Shown piece after piece: positions 23,151 through 33,028 of a DNA stretch of 64,000 bases. Both the position numbers and the translations under genes were made by a program. The notes under the pieces are model-generated. The model saw nothing but the letters and a program-made list of their open reading frames with translations. It had not been told where the DNA came from and did not search any database. Origin of the DNA: Pseudoduganella violacea. Lineage in GTDB: Bacteria > Pseudomonadota > Gammaproteobacteria > Burkholderiales > Burkholderiaceae_D. The stretch covers positions 62,001-126,000 of the forward strand of contig NZ_JACHXD010000003.1 of assembly GCF_014191875.1 (NCBI RefSeq), written 5' to 3'. Positions within the stretch are counted from its first letter, which is position 1; the number at the start of each line of letters is the position of its first letter.

Positions 23151-26060
23151 ATGAGCTATCGACCCCGTCCACCAGGCCCATCCACCCGCCACTCCGCGCC
23201 ACCGTTGCTGCCCGCGACGGCAGGCGGCTTGCAGCTGTCCGCCGCCCAGCTGCACACGGTATTGGACAGCATTACCGATGGCCTGGCCGTGCTCGATCCG
23301 CAGTGGAATATCGTCTATCTCAACGCGCGCGCCGAAGACCTGATCCATGCGCGCACGCCGGAACGCCCCACACCGCTGGGCAAGAACCTGTGGCAGGAAT
23401 TTCCCGCCCTGCGCCATACCGTGCTGGAAGAACGCTTCCGCCACGCGCTGGCCGGCCAGCAGACCGTCAGTTTCGAGCTCTACTACACGCCGCGCGCGCG
23501 CTGGCTGGAAGTGCGCGCCTTCCCTTCCAGCGAAGGGCTGACCGCCTATATCCAGGACATCACCCGCCGCAAGGACGATGAGCGCGCCCTGCGCGACAGC
23601 AGCAAGCGCCTGCAGGTGGCGCTGAGCACCGGCCAGCTCGGCGACTGGAGCGGCGATATGCACAGCCGCACCGTCATTCTCGGCCGCCGCGCCGCCGTGC
23701 TCTTCGATCTGCCGGAAGAAACGCCCCTCCCCTGGACAGCACTGCGCGACCGCGTGCTGCGCGAGGACTGGGACGCGGTCTGGCAAGCGTTCCAGCAGGC
23801 GCGCGCCAGCGCCAGCGATTTCCAGACCGAGTGCCGGGTGCAGCATGGCGGCGGCGAGCGCCTGTGGCTGCGCGTGGCGGGCCGCTTCAACTATGGCGAG
23901 GGCGGTGAGCTGCTGGGCATGACCGGCATGGTGCAGGACGTCAGCACGCGCAAGGCGGCCGAAGACACGCTGCGCCACAGCCAGGAAGAATTACGCGCCC
24001 TGGCCAACTCGATTCCGCAACTGGCCTGGATCGCCCACTTCGACGGCAATATGGTGTGGTACAACGAGCGCTGGTATGAATACACCGGCACCTCGCCCGA
24101 GCAGGCGTTGAACCATGGCTGGGAAGAAGTCTACGAGCCGGACTCCCTGCCCGCCATGAAGGCGCGCTGGCGCGAATCGCTGCGCAGCGGCACGCCCTTC
24201 GAAATGGAATTCCCGATCCGCGGCGCCGACGGCCATTACCGCTGGTTCCTGACGCGCGCCAATCCCGTGCGCGACAGCACCGGCCAGTTGCGCTGCTGGT
24301 TCGGCACCAGCACCGATGTCGACCAGGTCAAGCGCGCGCAGGAAGCGCTGCGCGAGGAAAGCAAGATGCTCGAAGTGCTGAACAGCACCGGCAATGCGCT
24401 GGCGCAGCGGCGCGAGCTGCGCCCCCTGCTGCAGGACGTGACCGCCGCCGCCGCCGACATCAGCGGCGCGCGCTTTGCCGCCTTCTATTACCGGGACGAA
24501 GGCGGCGCACCGCTCTACACGGTGGCCGGCCAGGCGCCCGACGCCTTCCGCCGCCTGCCGCTGCGCCGCGCCGCCGCGCTGCTGGCGCCGGTCTTGCGCG
24601 GCGCCGCCATCCTGCGCAGCGCGGATGCGCCGGACGACCCGGCCTTGCGCAGCTATCTGGCGCTGCCCGTGCGCTCGGGCAGCAGCGCGGTGCTGGGCGC
24701 CCTCTTCTTCGGCCATCCGGAGCCGGACATGTTCAGCGAGCGTACCGAACGCATCGTCGCCGGCTTTGCCGCCCAGGCCGGCGTGGCCCTGGACAACGCC
24801 CGTCTCAACGAGGCGATGCGCCACGCCGCCGAGGAGCGCCGCCTGCTGCTCGACAGCGAACGCGGCGCGCGCGCCGAGGCCGAGCGCACCAGCCAGATGA
24901 AGGATGAATTCCTGGCCACCCTGTCGCACGAGCTGCGCACGCCGCTGACGGCGATCCTGGGCTGGGCCCAGGTGCTGCGGCGCGGCAGCCGCGACCAGGC
25001 CGACCTCAACCGCGGCCTGGAAACCATCGAGCGCAATGCGCGCGCCCAAGCCCAGTTGATCGAGGACTTGCTCGATATGAGCCGCATCACCTCGGGCAAG
25101 GTGCAACTCGACATGCAACAGATCTCGCCGCTGACCATCCTCGACGCCGTGATCGAAACCGTGCGCCCGGCGGCCGAGGCCAAGCATATCCGCATCGAGC
25201 GCGACTACCAGGCCAAGGTGCTGGTGGCGGCCGATCCCAGCCGCCTGCAGCAGGTGATGTGGAATCTGCTCAGCAATGCGCTCAAGTTCACGCCCCATGG
25301 CGGCGCGGTCCAGCTCAGCGTCGGCCTGGTCGGCGGCCTGGTCGAGATCGTCGTCAGCGACAACGGCATCGGCATCGAACCCGCATTCTTGGCCCATGTC
25401 TTCGAGCGCTTCCGCCAGGCCGACGCCTCGACCACGCGCCGCCACGGCGGGCTGGGCCTGGGCCTGTCCATCGTCAAGCACCTGGTCGAGCAGCATGGCG
25501 GCACGGTAGCCGCGGCCAGCGCCGGCGCCGGCCGCGGCGCCAGTTTCACGGTGCGCCTGCCGCTCGCGTCCGGTCCGGCCCTGCCGCTGCGGCCGGCCCG
25601 CCCGCCGGCGCCGCCGCCGGCGGCCGCCTTCGCCTTGCCGGACCGCCGCGAACTGGGCGGCCTGCGCGTGCTGGTGGTGGACGACGAGACCGATGCGCGC
25701 GAGCTGATCCAGCGTATACTGGGGGATAACCAGGCCAGCGTGACGCTGGCCGCCAGCGCGGCCGAGGCGCTCAAGCTGGCGCGGCGCCAGCGCTTCGACC
25801 TGTTGCTGACCGATATCGGCATGCCCGGGACCGATGGCTTTGAACTGCTGGCGCGCATCCGCGCCCTCGGTGCGGCGCGTGGTGGCAATCTGCCGGCCAT
25901 TGCGCTGACCGCCTTCGCCCGCTCGGAAGACCGGCTGCGCGTGCTGGAAAGCGGCTTCCTCGACCACTTGGCCAAGCCGGTCGAGCCGGCCCAGTTACTG
26001 GCCGCCGTGGCGCTGGCGGCGCGCCAGGCGGGCCGCGCGGCGCCACCCGCCCTGGCTTGA
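23151..26060 (+). CDS. hybrid sensor histidine kinase (PAS x3, GAF, HisKA, HATPase, receiver)
   Basis: 969 aa, no membrane segment. Three PAS domains occupy about 33-145, 150-275 (with LWLRVAGRFNYGEGGELLG) and 277-405 (IPQLAWIAHFDGNMVWYN). A GAF domain follows (about 412-560), then HisKA with His in TLSHELRTPL (about 594), HATPase (about 695-805, NLLSNALKFT, DNGIGIE, GLGLGLSI), a Pro-rich linker, and a receiver (about 838-955, Asp in LLTDIGMPG). It is a cytoplasmic sensor whose output is unknown. It follows the PAS-receiver gene by 135 nt and precedes a GGDEF response regulator. Confidence 0.9.
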   Translation: MSYRPRPPGPSTRHSAPPLLPATAGGLQLSAAQLHTVLDSITDGLAVLDPQWNIVYLNARAEDLIHARTPERPTPLGKNLWQEFPALRHTVLEERFRHALAGQQTVSFELYYTPRARWLEVRAFPSSEGLTAYIQDITRRKDDERALRDSSKRLQVALSTGQLGDWSGDMHSRTVILGRRAAVLFDLPEETPLPWTALRDRVLREDWDAVWQAFQQARASASDFQTECRVQHGGGERLWLRVAGRFNYGEGGELLGMTGMVQDVSTRKAAEDTLRHSQEELRALANSIPQLAWIAHFDGNMVWYNERWYEYTGTSPEQALNHGWEEVYEPDSLPAMKARWRESLRSGTPFEMEFPIRGADGHYRWFLTRANPVRDSTGQLRCWFGTSTDVDQVKRAQEALREESKMLEVLNSTGNALAQRRELRPLLQDVTAAAADISGARFAAFYYRDEGGAPLYTVAGQAPDAFRRLPLRRAAALLAPVLRGAAILRSADAPDDPALRSYLALPVRSGSSAVLGALFFGHPEPDMFSERTERIVAGFAAQAGVALDNARLNEAMRHAAEERRLLLDSERGARAEAERTSQMKDEFLATLSHELRTPLTAILGWAQVLRRGSRDQADLNRGLETIERNARAQAQLIEDLLDMSRITSGKVQLDMQQISPLTILDAVIETVRPAAEAKHIRIERDYQAKVLVAADPSRLQQVMWNLLSNALKFTPHGGAVQLSVGLVGGLVEIVVSDNGIGIEPAFLAHVFERFRQADASTTRRHGGLGLGLSIVKHLVEQHGGTVAAASAGAGRGASFTVRLPLASGPALPLRPARPPAPPPAAAFALPDRRELGGLRVLVVDDETDARELIQRILGDNQASVTLAASAAEALKLARRQRFDLLLTDIGMPGTDGFELLARIRALGAARGGNLPAIALTAFARSEDRLRVLESGFLDHLAKPVEPAQLLAAVALAARQAGRAAPPALA

Positions 26061-26274
26061 AACGCCATGGCTTTATTACACGGGTTGTTATTAAATAATT
26101 TATAATTGTTTCTGCAGCTCCTACTCAAACACGCGGCAATGTCCTACAAGCAACTTGTTCACTCTTTGCTACACTGCAAAGACTGAGGTGCGCCGTCTGG
26201 GAAACCGGCGCGCTACACTTTGAGTTTCCCACTGCGGCCCCAGCCGCGGTAGATGAAAGCGATGCGAGAACACT

Positions 26275-27291
26275 ATGCCCAGTCCAGATGAGATCCTGAA
26301 CGCCAAGATCCTGGTGGTGGACGACTGCGCCGACAATATCGAGCTGATGCTCGAAATCCTGCGCGAGGCCGGCTACACCAATGTCACGGCGACAATGCTG
26401 CCCGAGCAGGTGTGCGCCCTGCATCGCCAGCATTGCTACGACCTCATCCTGCTGGACTTGCAGATGCCGGAATTGAACGGCTTCCAGGTCATGAAGGGCT
26501 TGAAGGAAATCGAGCAGCAAGGCTATCTGCCGGTGCTGGCCCTGACGGCCCAGCCCAGCTTCAAGATCGCCGCGCTGGAAGCGGGCGCGCGCGACTTCAT
26601 CAGCAAGCCTTTCGACCTGCTCGAAGTGCACAAGCGCATCCACAATATGCTCGAGGTGCGCCTCTTGTATAAGGAATTGGCCCAGTACAGCCGCCAGCAG
26701 CAGGAGCTGGCCCTGCACGACCCGCTGACGGGCCTGCCCAACCGGCGCCTGCTGGAAGACCGCATCGCCACCACCTTGCAGCACGCCGCGCGCCACCAGC
26801 GCAAGGCGGCCGTCATGTACCTGGACCTGGATGGCTTCAAGGCCATCAACGACACCCACGGCCATGCCTATGGCGACGACATCCTGAAGCAGGTGGCACA
26901 GCGCCTGGTCGGCTGCTCGCGCAAGGAAGACACCGTGGCGCGCGTGGGCGGTGATGAATTCGTGATCGTGCTGGGCGAGGTGGGCGGCCTGGGCGACGCC
27001 CAGGAACCGGCGTCCAAGCTGATCGAAGTGGTGGCCGAACCCTACCAGGTCAATGGCCTGACCTTGAGCCTGTCGACCAGCATCGGCATCGCCCTCTATC
27101 CCGAAGACGCCGGCAGCGTGGAGGAGATCATCCACGCCGCCGACAACGCCCTGTACGAAGCCAAGCGCTCCGGCAAGAACCGCTTCTGCGCCGCCGCGGC
27201 CCTGCACCAGGCCCAGGCGCATGCCCAGCCGCTGCCGGCCGCCGGCGCGCGCCACCTGACGGCGCAAGCGGCCATCGGCAGCGCCGCCTGA
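26275..27291 (+). CDS. response regulator with GGDEF diguanylate cyclase output
   Basis: 338 aa. The receiver (about 8-130) has VVDDCADN, the phosphoacceptor Asp in LLDLQMPELNG and Lys in FISKPFDL. The GGDEF domain (about 165-320) starts with the family's DPLTGLPNRR and has an intact RVGGDEF active site. An RKED inhibitory (RxxD) site lies five residues before GGDEF, so c-di-GMP feedback inhibition is expected. It synthesises c-di-GMP when phosphorylated. An AT-rich 214-nt upstream region suggests its own promoter; the kinase before it is a likely partner. Confidence 0.93.
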   Translation: MPSPDEILNAKILVVDDCADNIELMLEILREAGYTNVTATMLPEQVCALHRQHCYDLILLDLQMPELNGFQVMKGLKEIEQQGYLPVLALTAQPSFKIAALEAGARDFISKPFDLLEVHKRIHNMLEVRLLYKELAQYSRQQQELALHDPLTGLPNRRLLEDRIATTLQHAARHQRKAAVMYLDLDGFKAINDTHGHAYGDDILKQVAQRLVGCSRKEDTVARVGGDEFVIVLGEVGGLGDAQEPASKLIEVVAEPYQVNGLTLSLSTSIGIALYPEDAGSVEEIIHAADNALYEAKRSGKNRFCAAAALHQAQAHAQPLPAAGARHLTAQAAIGSAA

Positions 27292-27346
27292 TGCGCCCGC
27301 CTCGGCGCGGGGCGCGGCGGCGGGTCGACTTCCTGGCAAGCAGGCC

Positions 27347-27916
<570 letters not shown>

Positions 27917-27956
27917 TCAGCATCGTTGCGGCAGCAGACTAAAGTAGAACGATAAA

Positions 27957-29636
27957 GTGCCTAAAGCAGACAAACCCAAGATTCTGGTCGTCAACGACGA
28001 CGCCAACAGCCTGTTCGCACTGACGAGCTTGCTGGCGCAATGGGCGGAACAGGAATCCTATGAAGTGGTGGCGGCCCGCTCCGGCGAGGAGGCGCTGCGC
28101 CAGGTACTCACGCATGACTTCGCCGTCATCCTGCTCGACGTGAATATGCCGGGCATGGACGGCTTTGAAACGGCCGAAGCCATCCACCAGCGGCCGCGCT
28201 CGGCCGATATCCCCATCATCTTCATCACCGCCTTCGTGGCCGACGAGCTGGACCGGCTGAAAGCTTATCAGCAGGGCGCCGTCGATTTCCTGTTCACGCC
28301 GGTGATCCCGCAAGTGCTGTTCGCCAAGATCGCCGTCTTCGTCACCTTGGCGATGAAAAACGAGGAATTGAAGAAGCAGGCGCGCCAGCTGAGCCAGCGC
28401 ACCACCGACCTGATTGCCAGCAACGAGCGCTTGATGCGCGAGATCGAGGAGCGCAAGACGGCCGAACGGCAAAACCATGCCAAGGACGAGTTCCTGGCCA
28501 TGCTGGGCCATGAGCTGCGCAATCCGCTCTCGGCCATCAGCAGCGCCGCCTCGCTGATCGGCCTGCCCGGCGTGTCGGTCGAGGCGGTCGGCCGCGCCAA
28601 GCAGATCATCCAGCGCCAGAGCGGCCACCTGGGCCGCATCGTCGACGACCTGCTCGACCTGAGCCGCGCCATGTCGGGCAAGATCCTGCTCAACCGCGCG
28701 CCGCTCGACCTGGCGGCGCTGGCCGCGAGCTGCCTCGACACTTACCGCACCACGGGGCGCAGCGCCGGCTACGACATCACGCTGGCGGCCGAACCCTGCT
28801 GGGTCGAGGGCGATGCCACGCGGCTCGAGCAGATCCTCAACAATCTGCTCGACAATGCGCTCAAATACACCCAGCCCGGCGGCCAGATCGAGGTCACGGC
28901 CGAGGTGGAAGACGAGGACGTGGTGCTGAGCCTGCACGATAGCGGGGTCGGCATCGCGCCCGAACTATTGCCCCATGTGTTCGACGTGTTCGTGCAGGGC
29001 ACCAGCACGCTCGACCGCGCGCAAGGCGGCCTGGGCATCGGCCTGGCCCTGGTGCGGCGCCTGGTCGAACTGCATGGCGGCAGCGTGACCGCCCATAGCG
29101 ACGGCGGCGGCGGCGAAGGCAGCACCTTCGTCATCCGCCTGCCGCGCACCGAACGTCTCCCTGTAGCGAAAGACTGCGATATGGACTCCCTGCAACAAGG
29201 CAAACCCGCCGTCCTGCTGATCGAGGACAATGAAGACGGCCGCGAAATGATGTCGATGATGCTGAGCTGCTACGGCTATCAGGTGCACCATGCGGCCGAC
29301 GGCCTGCAAGGCCTGGCCGTGGCCGCCAGCGCGCGGCCCGATGTGGCCCTGGTCGATATCGGCCTGCCCGGCATCGACGGCTATGAAGTGGCGCGCCGCC
29401 TGCGCGCCAATCCCGCCACCCGGCAGATCCGCCTGATCGCCCTCACCGGCTACGGCCTGGCCGAAGACCAGCGCCGCGTGCTCGACGCCGGCTTCGATAT
29501 GCATCTGGTGAAACCGGTCGACATCGACAACCTGATGCTGGCGATCGGCGGCGCGCCGTCCGCCGCGGAGGCTGCCCCGCCGGCGCCCGCCGCCGTGCCG
29601 GCCAGCGCCCCGGCCACGGCCAGCGCCGGCCATTAA
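27957..29636 (+). CDS. hybrid histidine kinase (receiver-HisKA-HATPase-receiver)
   Basis: 559 aa, GTG start, soluble. The N-terminal receiver (about 9-130; VVNDDAN, Asp in LLDVNMPGMDG) is followed by a coiled coil (about 135-170) and HisKA with His in AMLGHELRNPL (about 184). The HATPase (about 290-400) and a second receiver (about 418-535; LLIEDNEDG, LVDIGLPGIDG, VKPVDI) complete it. In the first receiver the usual Lys position reads LFTPVIP, so that site may be altered. The layout is that of a phosphorelay node in the cytoplasm. No membrane sensor is fused; it probably receives signals from other kinases. Confidence 0.88.
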   Translation: MPKADKPKILVVNDDANSLFALTSLLAQWAEQESYEVVAARSGEEALRQVLTHDFAVILLDVNMPGMDGFETAEAIHQRPRSADIPIIFITAFVADELDRLKAYQQGAVDFLFTPVIPQVLFAKIAVFVTLAMKNEELKKQARQLSQRTTDLIASNERLMREIEERKTAERQNHAKDEFLAMLGHELRNPLSAISSAASLIGLPGVSVEAVGRAKQIIQRQSGHLGRIVDDLLDLSRAMSGKILLNRAPLDLAALAASCLDTYRTTGRSAGYDITLAAEPCWVEGDATRLEQILNNLLDNALKYTQPGGQIEVTAEVEDEDVVLSLHDSGVGIAPELLPHVFDVFVQGTSTLDRAQGGLGIGLALVRRLVELHGGSVTAHSDGGGGEGSTFVIRLPRTERLPVAKDCDMDSLQQGKPAVLLIEDNEDGREMMSMMLSCYGYQVHHAADGLQGLAVAASARPDVALVDIGLPGIDGYEVARRLRANPATRQIRLIALTGYGLAEDQRRVLDAGFDMHLVKPVDIDNLMLAIGGAPSAAEAAPPAPAAVPASAPATASAGH

Positions 29637-29672
29637 GCCCGCGGCGCGCCGGCTAGCGGCCGCCGCCCCGGC

Positions 29673-30185
29673 TCAGGCATGGGGTCGGCCGCGCTGCGGG
29701 CTGGCGCCGGGCAGCGGACGCGGCGGCACGAAGTCGATTTCCTCCTTGCGTGCCGCGACCTGCTGGCCCAGCGCCTGCAAATCCAAGCCGGCCCGCTTGG
29801 CGCTGGGGAAGATCTCCCCCTCCTCTTCCTTGACGTGGTGCAGGATATATTCGCTGAGCACCTTGAGTTTGGCGTCATACAGCTCATCGTGCGGGTCGGC
29901 TTCCATGATCTGGGCAATCAGCTCCTTGGCCGAAGCATGTTCCACGGTCGCCTCGTCGATCAAGTCTTCATTCTCGCGCGCGGCGGCGCGGATGGCCGGA
30001 TAGAACACCTCTTCCTCCGCCGTGGCGTGACGGGTCAGCTCCAGGCAGATTTCCTCGGCCAGCTTTTTCTTGCTGGCGAAGGCCCGGTCGCCCAGTTCTT
30101 CATATTGCTGGAACATGGCTTTCACATTGGCATGGTCTTGCTTGAGCAGGCTCAAAACGTCCTGCGACTTGGCGGCGGCGCTCAT
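29673..30185 (-). CDS. hemerythrin-like HHE protein
   Basis: 170 aa. The helical bundle has the HHE metal-ligand pattern: QDHANVKAMF (about 17), ELTRHATAEEEVFYP (about 50), EHASAKELI (about 80) and YILHHVKEEEGEIFP (about 109). Such diiron proteins bind oxygen or handle NO/oxidative stress in the cytoplasm. The start at 30185 (MSAAAKSQ) begins the domain; longer readings add an unrelated N-terminus. A motif shared with the 27347-27757 gene lies 53-70 nt upstream. It is divergent from a NarX-like kinase gene. Confidence 0.88.
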   Translation of the reverse strand: MSAAAKSQDVLSLLKQDHANVKAMFQQYEELGDRAFASKKKLAEEICLELTRHATAEEEVFYPAIRAAARENEDLIDEATVEHASAKELIAQIMEADPHDELYDAKLKVLSEYILHHVKEEEGEIFPSAKRAGLDLQALGQQVAARKEEIDFVPPRPLPGASPQRGRPHA

Positions 30186-30237
30186 AAAAACTCCCGGAAA
30201 AGGTTGGAAAGAGCGCCAAGCATCCCAGTTCCGGCCG

Positions 30238-30255
30238 GCGCCGTATGTGCGCGGA
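30238..30255 (-). promoter_or_regulatory. shared upstream element, copy 2
   Basis: Read on the minus strand: TCCGCGCACATACGGCGC, 53-70 nt before the hemerythrin start codon. It matches the element upstream of the 136-aa FPASDP-motif gene apart from a 2-nt insertion and one or two changes. Confidence 0.4.
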
Positions 30256-30349
30256 CTAACGATTGCGCCAGTGCGACATTGCTTGCCAACCTCGGGTATC
30301 ATCGCGCCATAACAACAAACCGGACTCACCTCCACTACTCTTGCGACCT

Positions 30350-31057
30350 ATGTCCTTACCGGTACACCCCCTTCCCCCGGAGAGCGCCGACGTGGCGGAG
30401 CTGCGCGAACTGCTGGGCCACGTCTACACTTGCTGGGATAATGAAAAGCGCTTGCTGGCGCGCCAGCTGCACGACAGCATGGGCTCCTCGCTGACGGCCC
30501 TGACCATGCACCTGGGCCTGCTGGCATCCAAGCTGCCGCAGGAACCCGCCCTGCTGGACCGGGCGGCGCAGATGAAAAATCTGCTGCACGCCATCATCGA
30601 CACCAACCGCCAGATGCAGCACAAGCTGTGGAATGACAAGCTGGAATTTCTCGGCGTGCGCGTGGCGCTGAGCGAGCTGGTCGAGCAATTCGGCCAGCAG
30701 CACCGGCTGACGGCGCGCTGCAGCCTGCCCGATGACGAGCCGATGTGCCCGCGCGGCCATAGCGTGGTGCTGCTGCGCACGCTCGAAGAAGGCTTGCGCA
30801 ATGTCCTGGCCCACGCCCAGGCCAGCGAAATCGATGTGATCGTGGACGATAACGATGAGCAGATCATGCTCACTGTGCGCGACAACGGCGTCGGCCCGCA
30901 GCCGGCCAAGGACAGCGACGGCGCGACCCGCTACAGCCTGCGCGCCCTGCGCGAACGCGCGCTCTACCTGGGCGGCAGCCTGAACCTGCTGGCCGCCACG
31001 CCCGGCCCCGGCGCCTGCTTGACCGTGATCCTGCCGAAACCAGCGCCGGCCGTCTGA
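30350..31057 (+). CDS. soluble NarX/DegS-type histidine kinase
   Basis: 235 aa, no membrane segment or recognisable sensor domain. The HisKA_3 phosphoacceptor is in RQLHDSMGSSLTAL (about 42), and the HATPase (about 135-232) has EEGLRNVLAHA and VRDNGVG. The usual GLRGMRER is replaced by YSLRALRER. Kinases of this class normally pair with LuxR-type regulators, but none is adjacent. The start at 30350 is the first ATG giving a compact protein; an in-frame ATG at 30263 lacks support. It is divergent from the hemerythrin gene. Confidence 0.82.
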   Translation: MSLPVHPLPPESADVAELRELLGHVYTCWDNEKRLLARQLHDSMGSSLTALTMHLGLLASKLPQEPALLDRAAQMKNLLHAIIDTNRQMQHKLWNDKLEFLGVRVALSELVEQFGQQHRLTARCSLPDDEPMCPRGHSVVLLRTLEEGLRNVLAHAQASEIDVIVDDNDEQIMLTVRDNGVGPQPAKDSDGATRYSLRALRERALYLGGSLNLLAATPGPGACLTVILPKPAPAV

Positions 31058-31085
31058 ACGCTGCTGGCGCCGTCTTGCGCCGCCG

Positions 31086-32384
31086 CTAGTGCAGCTTGAC
31101 CAGCGGCGTGCTGCGCTTGATCAGGAAGCGTGCCAGCGCCAGCACGCCGGTGCGCACCGTGCCCAGCACCGCCTGGTGGTGCAGCAGGTGCAGGCTGACG
31201 TACATCAGGCGCGCAAACAGGCCTTCCACGAACCAGTTCAAGCCTTTGAGCGATCCCATCAGACTGCCCACCGAGGTCGACTGGCCGAACGACACCAGGG
31301 AGCCGTAATCGCGGTAGGCATACGGCGCCGTTGGCGGCGGCCGGCCCTCGGCCTGGCGCACAAACGTTTCCAGCAGATAGTCGGCCTGCTGGTGGGCGGC
31401 TTGGGCGCGCGGCGGCACCGGCTTGCCGTCGGCGCCGACGCAATGGGCGCAATCGCCCAGCGCATAGATATCGGGGAAGCCCGGCACGGCCAGGTCGCCG
31501 CCGACCTCGATCTGTCCGCCCTTGGCCAGCGGCAGGCCCAATTCGCCGAGCAAGGACGGCGCCTTGATGCCGGCGGCCCAGACCACGAGGTCGGCCGCGT
31601 ACTCCTGCCCGCCCTGCACCGTCACTTTCTCATCCGTGATGGCGGTGACGCGGGTCTCCGTCGCCACCGTGATGGCCCGCTGCTGCAGCAGCTTGAGCGC
31701 GGCCGCGGACACCCGCTCCGGCAGCGGCGCCAGGATGCGCGGCGCGCCTTCGAGCAGGGTGATGCGCACATCCTGGAGCGGATCGAGCTGGCCGGAACCG
31801 TAGGTGGCGTACACGCCGCTCGCCTCGCGCAGTTCGGCCGCCAGCTCGACGCCGGTGGCGCCGCCGCCGATGATGACCACATCCACGCCGCTGCGCGCGC
31901 GGCTGGCCTTTTCCAGCTCGGCCTTGACCAGCAGCTTGAGCAGGGTCAGACGGAAGCGTTCCGCGTCTTCGGTGGCGTTCAGGGAAATCGTGTGTTCGGC
32001 CGCGCCCGGCACGCCGAAGTAATTCGAGGTGCTGCCGACGGCCAGCACCAGGGCGTCGTAGCCGATCTGGCGCTGCGGTAAGATGGTTTCGCCACGCTCG
32101 CCGTCGATGGCGCCCACGGTGAAGCTGCGGCTGGCGGCATCGAGCGCCGTCAGCGGACCGTAGACATAGGTGAAGTGGTTGTCATGCGCCAGCATCTGGT
32201 AGGACAGGCCTTCCTGGTGGATGTCCAGGGTGCCCGCCGCCACCTCGTGCAGCGAAGGTTTCCAGATATGGTAGAGCCGGCTATCCACCAGCATCACCTG
32301 GCCGGGTCCGAGCTTGCGGCCCAGCTTGCAGGCCAGTTCCAGGCCGCCCGCCCCGCCTCCAACGATCACAAACTTGCTATGCAA
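31086..32384 (-). CDS. type II NADH dehydrogenase (NDH-2)
   Basis: 432 aa. Two nucleotide-binding motifs are present: FVIVGGGAGGLELA (FAD, residues 5-18) and VVIIGGGATGVELAAEL (NADH, about 168-184). The FAD-contact region IYALGDCAHC (about 300) and the quinone-site region RAQAAHQQADYL follow. The C-terminal 50 residues contain amphipathic or hydrophobic stretches consistent with peripheral membrane attachment. The enzyme passes electrons from NADH to the quinone pool without pumping protons. A membrane NAD(P)/FAD oxidoreductase of another subclass is possible. It is a single-gene unit. Confidence 0.88.
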   Translation of the reverse strand: MHSKFVIVGGGAGGLELACKLGRKLGPGQVMLVDSRLYHIWKPSLHEVAAGTLDIHQEGLSYQMLAHDNHFTYVYGPLTALDAASRSFTVGAIDGERGETILPQRQIGYDALVLAVGSTSNYFGVPGAAEHTISLNATEDAERFRLTLLKLLVKAELEKASRARSGVDVVIIGGGATGVELAAELREASGVYATYGSGQLDPLQDVRITLLEGAPRILAPLPERVSAAALKLLQQRAITVATETRVTAITDEKVTVQGGQEYAADLVVWAAGIKAPSLLGELGLPLAKGGQIEVGGDLAVPGFPDIYALGDCAHCVGADGKPVPPRAQAAHQQADYLLETFVRQAEGRPPPTAPYAYRDYGSLVSFGQSTSVGSLMGSLKGLNWFVEGLFARLMYVSLHLLHHQAVLGTVRTGVLALARFLIKRSTPLVKLH

Positions 32385-32428
32385 ACCTTGCTCCTTTCGT
32401 GTGGAAGGCCATGGCGGCGGCAGCGGCC

Positions 32429-32920
32429 TCAGTCGCGATGCTTGCCGTGGCCCCGGTTGTGCTTATCCTCGTGCTTGTCGTGCTTGTCGTGCTTGTCGTG
32501 GCCCTTGCCATGGCCATGCCCATTGCCGTGGCCGTGCTCCGGTTCATGGCGTCGCTCTTCGCGATACTCATGGTGGTGTTCGTTGCGATGGCGCGGCGCG
32601 TAGTCGTTCAGATACCAGTCATCGCGCACGAAATAGACTTGGCGGCCGCAAGCGTTATACCGGCCGCAATGCTTGCTCCAGTGCTTGGCATGGCCGGGCG
32701 GCACGCGCAGGTACAGCGGCTCGCGGATCACGCGCACGGGGCGCTGGATGATAACGGGCTGGGCGTACAACACGGGCGGCGGCGGCATATTGCCGATATC
32801 GATGCGGCCGTAAAAACCGGGCTGGCCGATATTGATGGATACGCCCACATCGGCGGCGCTGGCGGCCGGTGCGGCGGAAACGGCGGCCAGCAGGCTGGCT
32901 GCGAGGATCAGGGTCTTCAT
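32429..32920 (-). CDS. periplasmic protein with His/Lys/Asp-rich C-terminal tail
   Basis: 163 aa. A signal peptide (about 1-22, ending ASAADV) is followed by a conserved-looking part (GVSINIGQPGFYGRIDIG, residues about 23-42, then YAQPVIIQRPVRVI and the WSKHCGRYNACG region). The final 50 residues are almost only His, Gly, Lys, Asp and Glu with HGHGN and DKHDKH repeats. Related short periplasmic proteins are common in Burkholderiales. The tail looks suited to binding divalent metals (inference). The tail DNA is itself a low-complexity repeat. Confidence 0.75.
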   Translation of the reverse strand: MKTLILAASLLAAVSAAPAASAADVGVSINIGQPGFYGRIDIGNMPPPPVLYAQPVIIQRPVRVIREPLYLRVPPGHAKHWSKHCGRYNACGRQVYFVRDDWYLNDYAPRHRNEHHHEYREERRHEPEHGHGNGHGHGKGHDKHDKHDKHEDKHNRGHGKHRD

Positions 32921-33028
32921 GGCTATCTTACTAATGGCTGGTTCAGGGGGCGTTCTCATCTGCGCACCCTTGTGACATTGTAACGAAAGCGCTTTCTGTC
33001 CGTATGTTCGCCAGCGCACATAGCTTCC

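Noticed and set aside
26061..26274. Possible c-di-GMP riboswitch before the receiver-GGDEF gene
   Set aside because: The region has a GCGCCG/CGGCGC hairpin, but the conserved GEMM-I nucleotides are not recognisable; treated as an ordinary promoter region.
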